Below, piece after piece: positions 8,883 to 16,531 of a stretch of DNA of 64,000 nucleotides. The translations under genes and the position numbers were made by a program. This DNA is from Embleya hyalina. GTDB taxonomy: Bacteria; Actinomycetota; Actinomycetes; Streptomycetales; Streptomycetaceae. Within the stretch, counting starts at the first letter, position 1. Every line of letters starts with the position of its first letter. The DNA is taken from positions 1 to 64,000 of the forward strand of contig NZ_BIFH01000040.1 in the NCBI RefSeq assembly GCF_003967355.1. Direction: 5' to 3'. The notes under the pieces are model-generated. The model was not told the DNA's origin and ran no database searches. It saw only the letters and a list, made by a program, of their open reading frames with translations.

Positions 8883-9120
8883 ATGCTTGCCGCGGGTCTG
8901 ATCGACGAGGTGCGCATGGACGTCGTACCCGTCGTGTGCGTGCGGGTCCGGGAAGCGCTACATCGGGTCGGCCCCCGCGCAGCACCTGCCGGAGGATCCC
9001 GACGTGGTGATCCGGAGTCACCGGGTGCTTCGCGTGCGCTATCGGGTGCGCCGTCGACCGACCCGAGCGGGGACGGGCCGCACCCACCGGTCCGCCGCCG
9101 TGCTCACGGCGTTGACGTGA
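8883..9120 (+). pseudogene. Remnant C-terminus of a DHFR-family (RibD C-terminal) reductase
   Basis: ATG at 8883 opens LAAGLIDEVRMDVVPVV, the conserved C-terminal segment of actinomycete dihydrofolate-reductase-like proteins. About seven bases later the family sequence resumes in another frame as GSGKRYIGSAPAQHL and then RVLRVRYRVRR. The catalytic N-terminal two-thirds is missing and a net one-base shift splits the rest. The second frame ends at 9120, overlapping the HIT gene on the other strand. It is clearly a fragment of the family that also has an intact member at 18443. Confidence 0.7.
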
Positions 9121-9583
9121 TCGGCACCGATCCGAGATGCCTGCGTATCGCGAGGGCCACGCGGTCCATCTCCGCGGTCGGCACTCGCTCCGCCTCGGAC
9201 GGGTTCAACAGGGCGAACACGCTCGGCCCAAGCAATTCGGGAGCCAGGCCCGCCATGCGGGGCACCAGGTGGAAGTGCACGTGCTCGAACCCGGGTTTCT
9301 CGGCGAACTGTGCCACGTAGGTCTTGGCACAACCGGTCACCTCCCGCAGCGCCCGCGACACATGGACCTGCAACAGTCCCAGACCCGCAGCCTCGTCATC
9401 GGTCAGGTCCGCGATCGAGGTCACATGGCGCCGAGGGACCAGGACCAGCCAGCCCGGCAGGCTCGTGCCGACCGCGTGCGTCACCCTCCACAGCGCGTCG
9501 GAAACGATGCGTTCGCGGGGCGGGAGGGTGTCGTACAAGGCGTCCTGCCGACAGGAGAAGCAGGTCTCGGAAGGTGTCGTCAT
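9104..9583 (-). CDS. HIT-family hydrolase
   Basis: The 159-residue protein carries the histidine triad HVHFHLVPR near residue 120, the nucleotide-hydrolase/transferase active site of HIT proteins. An N-terminal CFSC pair probably binds zinc with later residues. WLVLVPRRHVTSI and the helix after it match the HIT fold. The ATG at 9583 gives family-standard length, and longer upstream frame is not protein-like. It probably acts on nucleoside phosphoramidates or dinucleotides. It stands alone. Confidence 0.9.
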   Translation of the reverse strand: MTTPSETCFSCRQDALYDTLPPRERIVSDALWRVTHAVGTSLPGWLVLVPRRHVTSIADLTDDEAAGLGLLQVHVSRALREVTGCAKTYVAQFAEKPGFEHVHFHLVPRMAGLAPELLGPSVFALLNPSEAERVPTAEMDRVALAIRRHLGSVPITSTP

Positions 9584-10159
9584 GCCCCCGAGCGTAGGCG
9601 GCGCGCGAAACCGCGAGAGGGGAAGTCCCTTTCCTGATCGGGCCGATGCGATGCGCGGCGTGCCTGGTCCGGGGCGGGGAATTCGGCCGGGAGGGACGAT
9701 TCGGGGACGCCGAGGACGGGGAGGCGGGGTTCGCGCACTCGGCCCGGAGCAACGGGACTGCGGGCGTGCCGTGTGGCCGGGCGCGAAGGGGCCCGCAGGA
9801 TGGCGGGCAGGCCGCTGCGGACCGGGTGCGCGTCGATGGCGTCGGGATCGGGGTCGACATCGCCCGCGGATGGGAATCACTCGAACCCGGATCCGGGCGA
9901 CCGCTCGGCGAACTCACCTTCCAACGCCGCGTGTTCGCCGGGGGATGTCGGGATGTTCCACGGCGCGATCGGACGCGGGCCCGCGATCGCCGGCTTGTCC
10001 GCCGATTCGACGAGACTTGGCGATCGGGCGAGCTTCTGGGCGGGCCGACCGACCGGGGTGTTCTTCCACCCCTCGGCGACCGGTGTGTCCGACCGAGCGC
10101 GTGCGCTCACGGCGGAGTCGCTTCCGGTGCCGGTTCGTTCCCGTCGCGAGGGTGGAGCC
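9584..10159. other. No gene recognised
   Basis: Open frames exist on both strands, as usual at this GC content, but none has recognisable domains, a convincing start or protein-like composition. It may hold decayed sequence like the two pseudogenes to the left. Confidence 0.5.
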
Positions 10160-10993
10160 CTATGCGTCCGGGCCCAAGGCCGCGAACAGCGTGTCGATCC
10201 GCAGCCGTAGTTTGGCGTCCGTCGCCCCCGTGACGACGACGTCGACGAGGTCCTTGTCACGAGTGACGGTAGCGACGTGCACGTGGAGAGACGCGGTCGA
10301 GCCCTCCATCGAGTGGGTGTCCCACATGGCGAAGTCGTCCTCGTCCGTGCTCCGTACGCACGCCACCACGGCGTCCCAGTCGGTCGGGACGAAGTCGGCG
10401 TCCGTGAACCGGGCCAGGAGATGCATGAACGAGCCGAGGTTCCCGCGCGATATCCGGCCGTCGAGGGCATAGTCCGGCGGCGGTGTTCCGTCGGGCGAAG
10501 GGCCGGCGCGGAGTGCTCCGCTGACGGGATATGGGTCGTCGAAGTACGTGCGCAGGCGCACGGTGAGGTCGAGTTGCCGGCACGCGGTCTCGGGGTCGTA
10601 GGCGGCGGTGGGCAGTTGGGGCACGCGCTTGCGGCCGGTCCCATCCAGCCGGTACGGCTCCTCGAACGCCCGCTCCCACCGCTCGACGGCAGGCGCGAAG
10701 CACTCGCGGGCACGGGCCGCGTCGGTGCCGAGGAAGTGGGCGATGTCCTCCCACGAACTGCCCCGCTCGCGCTCGAAGATCACCGCGCGGGTGAGGAGGT
10801 GATCGGCGTATTCCCGCAGGGCGACGGCCTCGCTGACCCGTCCGCCCAGGCCCGTCTGGTCGTCGAACCGGGTGATCGCCAGGTTCGCCGCCCCCTCGGC
10901 GAGCCCGACGCCGGCGTGGCTCAGGACCAGGCGCGCCAGTGCCGCTCGGGTAAAGGTGGCGCGTGCGGCGTCGTAGGGGGTGTGCTGCGTCAA
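10160..10993 (-). CDS. Hypothetical protein
   Basis: This is a soluble protein of about 277 residues that I do not recognise. The N-terminal half is helical (ALARLVLSHAGVGLAEGAANLAI, then WEDIAHFLGTDAARARECF, which resembles a helix-turn-helix-like repeat). The C-terminal 100 residues look alpha/beta, with a DWDAVVACVRSTDEDDF segment and a beta-rich end. The TTG start at 10993 (read as MTQHTPYD) is chosen because GGGAG lies about ten bases upstream and the sequence before it is low-complexity. A longer frame reaches 11116. Confidence 0.6.
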   Translation of the reverse strand: MTQHTPYDAARATFTRAALARLVLSHAGVGLAEGAANLAITRFDDQTGLGGRVSEAVALREYADHLLTRAVIFERERGSSWEDIAHFLGTDAARARECFAPAVERWERAFEEPYRLDGTGRKRVPQLPTAAYDPETACRQLDLTVRLRTYFDDPYPVSGALRAGPSPDGTPPPDYALDGRISRGNLGSFMHLLARFTDADFVPTDWDAVVACVRSTDEDDFAMWDTHSMEGSTASLHVHVATVTRDKDLVDVVVTGATDAKLRLRIDTLFAALGPDA

Positions 10994-11248
10994 ATCCGGC
11001 TGCTCCCGTGCATGTTCCGACGGCCCCGGGCTGTGGGGTCCGCAGGACACTGTGACGCTCCGGGCGCGGCGGCGCCACCGCTTTTCCGACGCCGGAGCCC
11101 GAGGGCGCGGGCCCACTGTTCGGGTGAGCAGCGCTTTCGAGTGGGGTTGGGGGGTGGGGGTGGGGCGGAGCGATCGCCGGGAGCGTTTCGAGGGTTCGCC
11201 CGAGAAGTGCCTCGCCGCATGTCCCGATCGAATTGCCGGCGCAGGACA

Positions 11249-11863
11249 CTAGGTCGTCGGAGCGACGGCCCCGAACGGCTCGTAGGCGAGAACGTCCGAG
11301 TGCGTCGAGCCGGACCATTCCTCGATGACGATGACCTCGATCGGATTTCCGTCCTCGTCGCGGCCGACCCCGAGCGTGGCGCGGACCAGGCCCGACGTAT
11401 TCTCGGCGCGCAGCCGGGCCGTCTGCTGCTTCACCAGCGTTTGGACGCCCGCCTCGTCCGTGGCGGGAAGCCGCCGCGTCATCCACTTTTCGGCGACCGT
11501 GTCGACGTGCGCCACCACGGCGACGATCTCGGTCAGCGACCGGTCCCGCTCGATATCGGGGACCCGGTTGTTGACCGCCGCGCCAGGGATCGGCGCGACG
11601 TGGTGAACGTAGTGGTCGCGTGCGGCGGCGGTGGTCCACAGTGATTGGAGGAACAGCGTCGGTTCCGTCGGCGAGCGAAGCACCGAGAACCGGATCAGCC
11701 CGTCGGTCCGGGGCATCACCTCCAGCGCGCCGCGAGCGGCCTCGTCCGCCGCTGCCGCCGTGGGCAAACGCCACCAGCTGTCGATTCGCGCCGTGGCATC
11801 GTCATGGTGCGTGGCAACGTGTGTCGGCCGCATTGCTCGGGTTTGGTTCCGCTGATCGGTCAT
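11249..11863 (-). CDS. ABM-like (antibiotic biosynthesis monooxygenase superfamily) protein
   Basis: The protein has 204 residues. Its first half contains ALEVMPRTDGLIRFSVLRSP and LFLQSLWTTAAARDHYVHH, the strand-helix pattern of ferredoxin-like ABM/dabb stress proteins. The second half repeats the pattern, suggesting two tandem folds. The ATG at 11863 is divergent from the MerR regulator at 11927 with only 63 bases between, so MerR control is likely. Function is unknown; ABM-like proteins include small oxygenases and haem-binding or stress proteins. Confidence 0.65.
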   Translation of the reverse strand: MTDQRNQTRAMRPTHVATHHDDATARIDSWWRLPTAAAADEAARGALEVMPRTDGLIRFSVLRSPTEPTLFLQSLWTTAAARDHYVHHVAPIPGAAVNNRVPDIERDRSLTEIVAVVAHVDTVAEKWMTRRLPATDEAGVQTLVKQQTARLRAENTSGLVRATLGVGRDEDGNPIEVIVIEEWSGSTHSDVLAYEPFGAVAPTT

Positions 11864-11882
11864 GCCCCCACTCTGCGTGTTG

Positions 11883-11892
11883 AACATTTGTT
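11883..11892. promoter_or_regulatory. Small inverted repeat AACATTTGTT in divergent promoter
   Basis: AACA-TT-TGTT is palindromic and lies in the short gap between the ABM-like gene and the MerR gene. It overlaps TTGAAC/TTGAAG direct repeats. It is a possible MerR site, but short. Confidence 0.35.
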
Positions 11893-11926
11893 GAAGGCAA
11901 GGGCTCGGCGGTGGGAGAGTGCCGTC

Positions 11927-12364
11927 ATGGCAGACACCGGGACTCCGACCGATGCGCCGCAGACCGTTGGTCCACGCGAAGCCGGATTGACTGTCGGCGA
12001 CGTCGCTCGGGAGTCGGAGGTCGCCACTTCGGCGGTGCGCTTCTACGAGCGCTACGGCGTGATCAAGGCGGAACGGACCAGCGTCAACCACCGGGTGTTC
12101 GATCAGTCGGCGGCATGTCGGATCAAGGTGGCCAAGTTGACCCAGGGTGTCGGCTTGACCGTGCGCGAGATCGCGGAACTGCTCGCCACCCTGCCCCCCG
12201 ACCCCCAGCCTGACGACTGGGCCGGGATCGCTCAGGAATTGATGGACGAGGCCGAGCGTCGAGTGGCCACACTGCGCGGCTTCCTGACGGAGATCGCCTC
12301 TCCCGGCAAGCTCTGTGAGGTTGTCGACCGGGTGAGTTGGCGTCCTGCGCCCGCCCCGGCATAG
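11927..12364 (+). CDS. MerR-family transcriptional regulator
   Basis: The 145-residue protein has a MerR-type winged helix-turn-helix at residues 20-90: TVGDVARESEVATSAVRFYE and then RVFDQSAACRIKVAKL. A dimerisation helix and a short tail with one cysteine follow. The layout resembles SoxR-like members, but the iron-sulphur cysteine cluster is absent, so redox sensing of that type is not supported. It is divergent from, and probably regulates, the ABM-like gene. Confidence 0.9.
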   Translation: MADTGTPTDAPQTVGPREAGLTVGDVARESEVATSAVRFYERYGVIKAERTSVNHRVFDQSAACRIKVAKLTQGVGLTVREIAELLATLPPDPQPDDWAGIAQELMDEAERRVATLRGFLTEIASPGKLCEVVDRVSWRPAPAPA

Positions 12365-12390
12365 ACACGGAACCACTTGCCGAGCCGGGG

Positions 12391-13182
12391 TCAGAAGTAC
12401 GTGTCCACCCATTCGGCTGCGCCCGGGAGTACCTCGTCGAGGGTGGGGATTTCCGGGTACCAGGCTTTTTCCCACTCCAGGGAGATCCAGCCTCGCCAGT
12501 CGTGGTTTCGCAGGGTGGTGCCGATGGTGGTCAGTGGTACGGCTCCGGTGCCCAGGGGGACCGGGGTGGTGTCCACCGTCGAGGCCGCGTCCTTGATCTG
12601 CACGTAGTGCAGGAAACCCGCGAGTGCTTGGGCGGTTTCGGGGGGTTGTTCGCCGTGGCGCCAGGGGTGCAGGGCGTCCCAGATCACCCCGACCGCGCCG
12701 GCGAAGGGGCGGACCAGGGTGGCGACGGCCGTGCCCGTGGGGTGGGAGTCGTGGGTTTCGATGAGCATGGTGACGCCGCGTGCGCGGGCGTCGGGGAGGA
12801 GGGCGGCCAGCCTGCGTTGGGCGCGTTCGGTGTCGCCCTCGCCGGTGCCGCCGGGGAAGATGCGGACGGCCGATGCGCCCAGGTCGTAGGCCAGGTCGAG
12901 GAGGCGGTCGATGGTGGAGAGGACGACCGGGTCGGGGGTGGGTGCGCAGATGCCCGCGTAGCCGGCCAGGCACGGTACGGCCAGGCCGGCGTCGGTGAGT
13001 TGGGCGCGGATTGCCCGGCGCTCGGTCGGAGGCAGGTCCAGGTGTACGAACTCGTCCTGGTGGACCCGGAGTTCGATGCCCGTGCAGCCGTGTCGGAGGG
13101 CGCGGACGAGGTGTTCGTGCACCGGCCGACCGGGGGCGCCGAGGGTGCTGAAGGCCCACCTCGGATGCTCGGGTGTGCTCAC
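12391..13182 (-). CDS. Sugar phosphate isomerase/epimerase family (xylose isomerase-like TIM barrel)
   Basis: The protein has about 263 residues and the AP-endonuclease-2/xylose-isomerase-like TIM-barrel pattern. GIELRVHQDE, MLIETHDSH, VIWDALHPWRHG and WISLEWEKAWYPE supply the metal-binding Glu, Asp, His and Glu positions. It probably isomerises or epimerises a sugar or inositol derivative. GTG at 13182 has an AGGA ribosome-binding site. A LacI-type operator lies about 43 bases upstream, consistent with sugar-responsive repression. The substrate is unknown. Confidence 0.88.
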   Translation of the reverse strand: MSTPEHPRWAFSTLGAPGRPVHEHLVRALRHGCTGIELRVHQDEFVHLDLPPTERRAIRAQLTDAGLAVPCLAGYAGICAPTPDPVVLSTIDRLLDLAYDLGASAVRIFPGGTGEGDTERAQRRLAALLPDARARGVTMLIETHDSHPTGTAVATLVRPFAGAVGVIWDALHPWRHGEQPPETAQALAGFLHYVQIKDAASTVDTTPVPLGTGAVPLTTIGTTLRNHDWRGWISLEWEKAWYPEIPTLDEVLPGAAEWVDTYF

Positions 13183-13224
13183 GTGTCCTCGAATCTTTCG
13201 CCCGGCGGGTGGCACGGTCGACGT

Positions 13225-13238
13225 GGAAAGCGCTTTCC
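13225..13238. promoter_or_regulatory. LacI-family operator palindrome
   Basis: GGAAAGCGCTTTCC is a perfect 14-bp palindrome with the central CG typical of LacI-family operators. It lies upstream of the isomerase start. No lacI-type gene is present in the window, so the repressor would be encoded elsewhere. Confidence 0.8.
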
Positions 13239-13336
13239 CATTTCTGTTTCGGAGCGTAGGTCTCCTCCGCCCCCGGGTCAAGGCGACACCGGTGCGTCGA
13301 GGTGTGTCCCCCGCGTCCGACTGTCGGAGCCGGGTG

Positions 13337-13738
13337 TCAGCCGAGTGTGTAGTCCAGGACGTACGTGTGACCGCCGTCCTCCGTTCGCGCGATCTCCAGC
13401 GAGCCGGTGATCCCGGCGAGTTCGTCCGTCCCGCTGCCCGCGACCACCCGGATCGCCAGTTCCTCGCCGGCGGTGCCCGGCGCGCAGTGCAGGAAGACGA
13501 AGGAGCCCTTGCGGCCGGTCAGTTCGCCGGTGAAGCGTTCCACCGCGACATAGGCGGCGGGGGCGCCTTCGACGTCCATGACCGACGACATGTGCACCGT
13601 GCCCTCGCCGGCCAGGTCGCCGGCGAACACCTTGGTGATGGTGACCCGGCCGAGTGCGGCGCCCGGGGCGTCGTCGATCGCCTCCGGCCGGAAGGAGGTG
13701 AGGTCGAATGTCCCGGTGGCGGTCGTACCCGTGCCCAT
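13337..13738 (-). CDS. DUF3224 family protein
   Basis: The 133-residue all-beta protein matches DUF3224: GRVTITKVFAGDLAGEGTVH, a central YVAVERFTGELTGRKGSFVF and a C-terminal LEIARTEDGGHTYVLDY. Members are small, single-domain and common in actinomycetes; the function is unknown. The ATG at 13738 has GAGGG upstream. It lies between an isomerase and an MFS gene on the same strand with gaps of more than 120 bases on each side. Confidence 0.88.
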   Translation of the reverse strand: MGTGTTATGTFDLTSFRPEAIDDAPGAALGRVTITKVFAGDLAGEGTVHMSSVMDVEGAPAAYVAVERFTGELTGRKGSFVFLHCAPGTAGEELAIRVVAGSGTDELAGITGSLEIARTEDGGHTYVLDYTLG

Positions 13739-13861
13739 TGTGCGGCCCTCGTTTCTGGAAGCATTCGGAAGCAGTCGGAAGAATGAGGATTCCGTACCCC
13801 GTCGGTCGCACGCAGCCTTGCATACGGGGCCGACACCCGGGGAGGGCCGGGCGCCCGCGGG

Positions 13862-15145
13862 TCAATCCCGCCGCCGCGCCACCAGCACCGTCGTCACCGC
13901 GCACAGCGCGGCCGGCAGCAGCAGGGCCCGGGCCGAATCGTCCGCGCCCGTCGTGCCGTCGACGCCGACGAACGCGCCCATCGCCGCGACTCCGACCGTG
14001 GCGCCGATCTGGCGGACCGCGTTGAACAGGCCGCCGGCCGCGCCGGCGGTGCCCTCCGGCGCCGTGGTGATCACCGTGCCGACCAGTGCGGGCAGCGCGA
14101 AGGACACCCCGAAACCGGTGCACACCAGGCCGATCGCCAGCACCGGATACCCGAGGTCGGCAAGCACCGCGACGGCGAACACCACGCAGCCCGACGTCAG
14201 CAGCCCCAGCCCGGCCAGCATCGGGGCCCGGGGCCCGGACCGCGCCACGATCCGGCCGGTCAGCAGCGGGTTCACCGCGAACGGCAGCGTCATCGGCAGG
14301 AACGCCACCCCGGTCCGCATCGGCGACATGTGCAGGTTCTGCCGGAACAGCAGCGGCAGGACGAACAGCAGCCCCGTCATCGCGAAGTTGACCGCCGCCC
14401 CGGCGAGCAGCGCCGACCTCGTGGCGCGCGAGCGCAACACGGCGGCCGGCAGCACCGGGTGCGGGCTGCGCCGTTCGGCCCGGACGAACAGCAGCGCGGC
14501 GAGCACCGCCGCCGCCCCCGAGCCCGCCGCGTGCGTCCCGGACCCCGACCCGGCCGCGATCAGCGCGTCGGTGGCCAGGCCCAGCGCCACGCACACGACG
14601 AGTTGGGACGTCCGGTCGATCGGCCGCTCGCCCCGGGGACACCGCACCGCGCGGCCGGCGGTCAGCGCCAACGTGAGGGCGGCGATCGGGACGTTGATCA
14701 GGAAGATGGCGCGCCAGCCGTACGCGTCCGCGAGCAGGCCGCCGGCGAGCGGGCCGACCGCGAGGGCCGCGCCGCTGAGCGCGGCCCACACCGATACCGC
14801 TCCCGCCCGCTCGGCGGGGACCGGGAACAGCCGGGTGATCATCGCCATCGACGCCGGTACGCAGGCGGCCGCGGCCACCCCGAGCAGCCCGCGCAGCGCC
14901 ACCAGCGTCCACAGGTTCGGCGCCGCCGCGCTCAGCAGCGAACCGACGCCGAACCCGACGATGCCGACCCGGAACGCCCGGTGCGCGCCGAACCGGTCGG
15001 CCACCGCCCCCGCCGTCAGGAGCAGCGCGCCGAAGACGACCGTGTACCCGGACACCGTCCACTGCAGCCCCGCCACCGAACCGCCCAGCGACCGGGCCAG
15101 GTCCGGCTCGGCCACGGACAGCACGGTCATGTCGAGCAACACCAT
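13862..15145 (-). CDS. MFS drug-efflux transporter with apparent N-terminal frameshift
   Basis: This 14-helix-type MFS efflux protein (427 residues as read) has GAVADRFGAHRAFRVG, WRAIFLINVPIA and a typical efflux C-terminus. The first in-frame ATG (15145, MVLLDMTVLSVAEP) cuts helix 1. The missing part, RALIGISLGYF, is encoded just upstream in the same frame but has no start codon. A start with a strong AGGAG site exists at 15236 (MTVVDSPVATP) in a frame one base off, so the natural gene is probably 13862-15236 with one extra base near 15175. It is divergent from a LysR gene. It is either a recent pseudogene or a sequence error. Confidence 0.75.
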   Translation of the reverse strand: MVLLDMTVLSVAEPDLARSLGGSVAGLQWTVSGYTVVFGALLLTAGAVADRFGAHRAFRVGIVGFGVGSLLSAAAPNLWTLVALRGLLGVAAAACVPASMAMITRLFPVPAERAGAVSVWAALSGAALAVGPLAGGLLADAYGWRAIFLINVPIAALTLALTAGRAVRCPRGERPIDRTSQLVVCVALGLATDALIAAGSGSGTHAAGSGAAAVLAALLFVRAERRSPHPVLPAAVLRSRATRSALLAGAAVNFAMTGLLFVLPLLFRQNLHMSPMRTGVAFLPMTLPFAVNPLLTGRIVARSGPRAPMLAGLGLLTSGCVVFAVAVLADLGYPVLAIGLVCTGFGVSFALPALVGTVITTAPEGTAGAAGGLFNAVRQIGATVGVAAMGAFVGVDGTTGADDSARALLLPAALCAVTTVLVARRRD

Positions 15146-15355
15146 GAAGTAGCCGAGCGAGATCCCGATCAGGGCCCGGGTGCGACCTCGAGGTGATGGT
15201 GTGCGGGGTCGCGACGGGTGAATCGACGACGGTCATCGAGGGTTCTCCTGGCGTGCGGCGGCGGTGGGGAACGATCCCGGAGAGGCCGGGGATCGCGGCG
15301 CACCACTGTCCGTCCACCTCGGGTCTCGACTCGACCGGCCCGACCGTACGCTCCG

Positions 15356-15370
15356 TTCGGAATATCCGAA
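15356..15370. promoter_or_regulatory. LysR-type operator (T-N11-A palindrome)
   Basis: TTCGGA-ATA-TCCGAA is a perfect inverted repeat containing T-N11-A, the classic LysR-regulator recognition pattern. It lies 24 bases before the LysR start, between the divergent LysR and MFS genes. Confidence 0.7.
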
Positions 15371-15393
15371 TGCTCGAAGGAGGTTGCGCGGCC

Positions 15394-16425
15394 ATGGAAC
15401 TTCGCCAGCTCCGCACCTTCGAGGCGGTCGCCCGGTTCGGCACGGTCACCGCGGCCGCCAACGCGCTCGACATCGCGCCGTCGTCGGTCTCCGAGCAGAT
15501 CCGGGTCCTGGAGAAATCCGTCGGCGTACTCCTGTTCGACCGAGGCCCCCGGGGCATGACACCGACCGCCGCCGGGGAGCGTATGCGGGAATGGGCGCAC
15601 CGGCTGCTCGACCAGGCCGAGCAGGCCCGCCGCGAGGTGGCCGCCGCGGCGCCGCTGCTGCGGCTGGGGGCGTTGGAGAGCATCGCCGTGACCCACGTGC
15701 CCTCGGTGCTCGGCCGGCTCGCCGCCCGTCGGCCCGATCTGCGGGTCCGGGTGGTCTCGGACACCGATCGGAGCGGACTCCTGGCCGCCGTGGTGGCCGG
15801 TCGGCTGGACGCGGCGCTGCTCCTGGACACCGGCGCCCGGTTGGCCGAACTGGGGTTCGAACCACCGTCGGCCGCGCTGGCGTTCGTCGACCTGGAACCC
15901 GTCGCGCTGGCGCTGGTCGCCGCGCCGGGGCATGCGCTGGGCGGCCGGGACCGGATCACCGACGCCGACCTGCGCGAGGATCGGCTGCTGGTCAACGGGG
16001 CATCGGCCTGCTCGTTCCGGCTGGCCGGCGATCGGTTGCTGGGTGCCGAGGTGGAGCGGGTCCGGGCCGGCGGTGTCGCGGTCACCCGGGCCTGGGCCGA
16101 ACAGGGCCTCGGTGTAGCGCTGTTGCCGCACTTCGCGGTCGCCGATCAACTCGCCGCGGGCACCCTGGTCCGGCTTCCGCTGGACACCCCCGACCTCACC
16201 CTGCGCCTGGTCTGGCGCCCCGACCGCGAGACGCTGCCCGGGCTGCGCGAGGTGCTGTACGCGGCGGCGTCCGGCGAGCGGGCCGGTGCCGGCCCGCCGA
16301 TCCGGGCAGGCTCGTCGCGGGGTCGAGCCCACCCGCACCCCTCCCCCGGCCCAGTTCCCGCCCCACCGACGAGCGCGTCGATCGTGCGCCGACTACGCTC
16401 GAAAACCGACCGTCACGCTACGTGA
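15394..16425 (+). CDS. LysR-family transcriptional regulator
   Basis: The 343-residue protein has an N-terminal winged helix-turn-helix (MELRQLRTFEAVARFGTVT, then SSVSEQIRVLEKSVGVLLFD). A periplasmic-binding-protein-like effector domain follows from about residue 90 to 295. The last 45 residues are Pro/Arg-rich and probably disordered. The ATG at 15394 has an AAGGAGG site. The divergent MFS exporter is the likely target through the T-N11-A site at 15356. Confidence 0.94.
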   Translation: MELRQLRTFEAVARFGTVTAAANALDIAPSSVSEQIRVLEKSVGVLLFDRGPRGMTPTAAGERMREWAHRLLDQAEQARREVAAAAPLLRLGALESIAVTHVPSVLGRLAARRPDLRVRVVSDTDRSGLLAAVVAGRLDAALLLDTGARLAELGFEPPSAALAFVDLEPVALALVAAPGHALGGRDRITDADLREDRLLVNGASACSFRLAGDRLLGAEVERVRAGGVAVTRAWAEQGLGVALLPHFAVADQLAAGTLVRLPLDTPDLTLRLVWRPDRETLPGLREVLYAAASGERAGAGPPIRAGSSRGRAHPHPSPGPVPAPPTSASIVRRLRSKTDRHAT

Positions 16426-16531
16426 CGACAGTGCATCGGCCCATGCCCGCTCGCCGGCCCGGCCGGTCGACGGATGGGAGCAGGACGATGCCGGACAGCG
16501 CTGCGCTCCGCACGGCCGAAGGATGGTCGCC

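Noticed and set aside
9773-10210. Plus-strand frame of 145 codons in the gap after the HIT gene
   Set aside because: Ser/Gly/Arg-rich, no domain, no ribosome-binding site; not separable from background.
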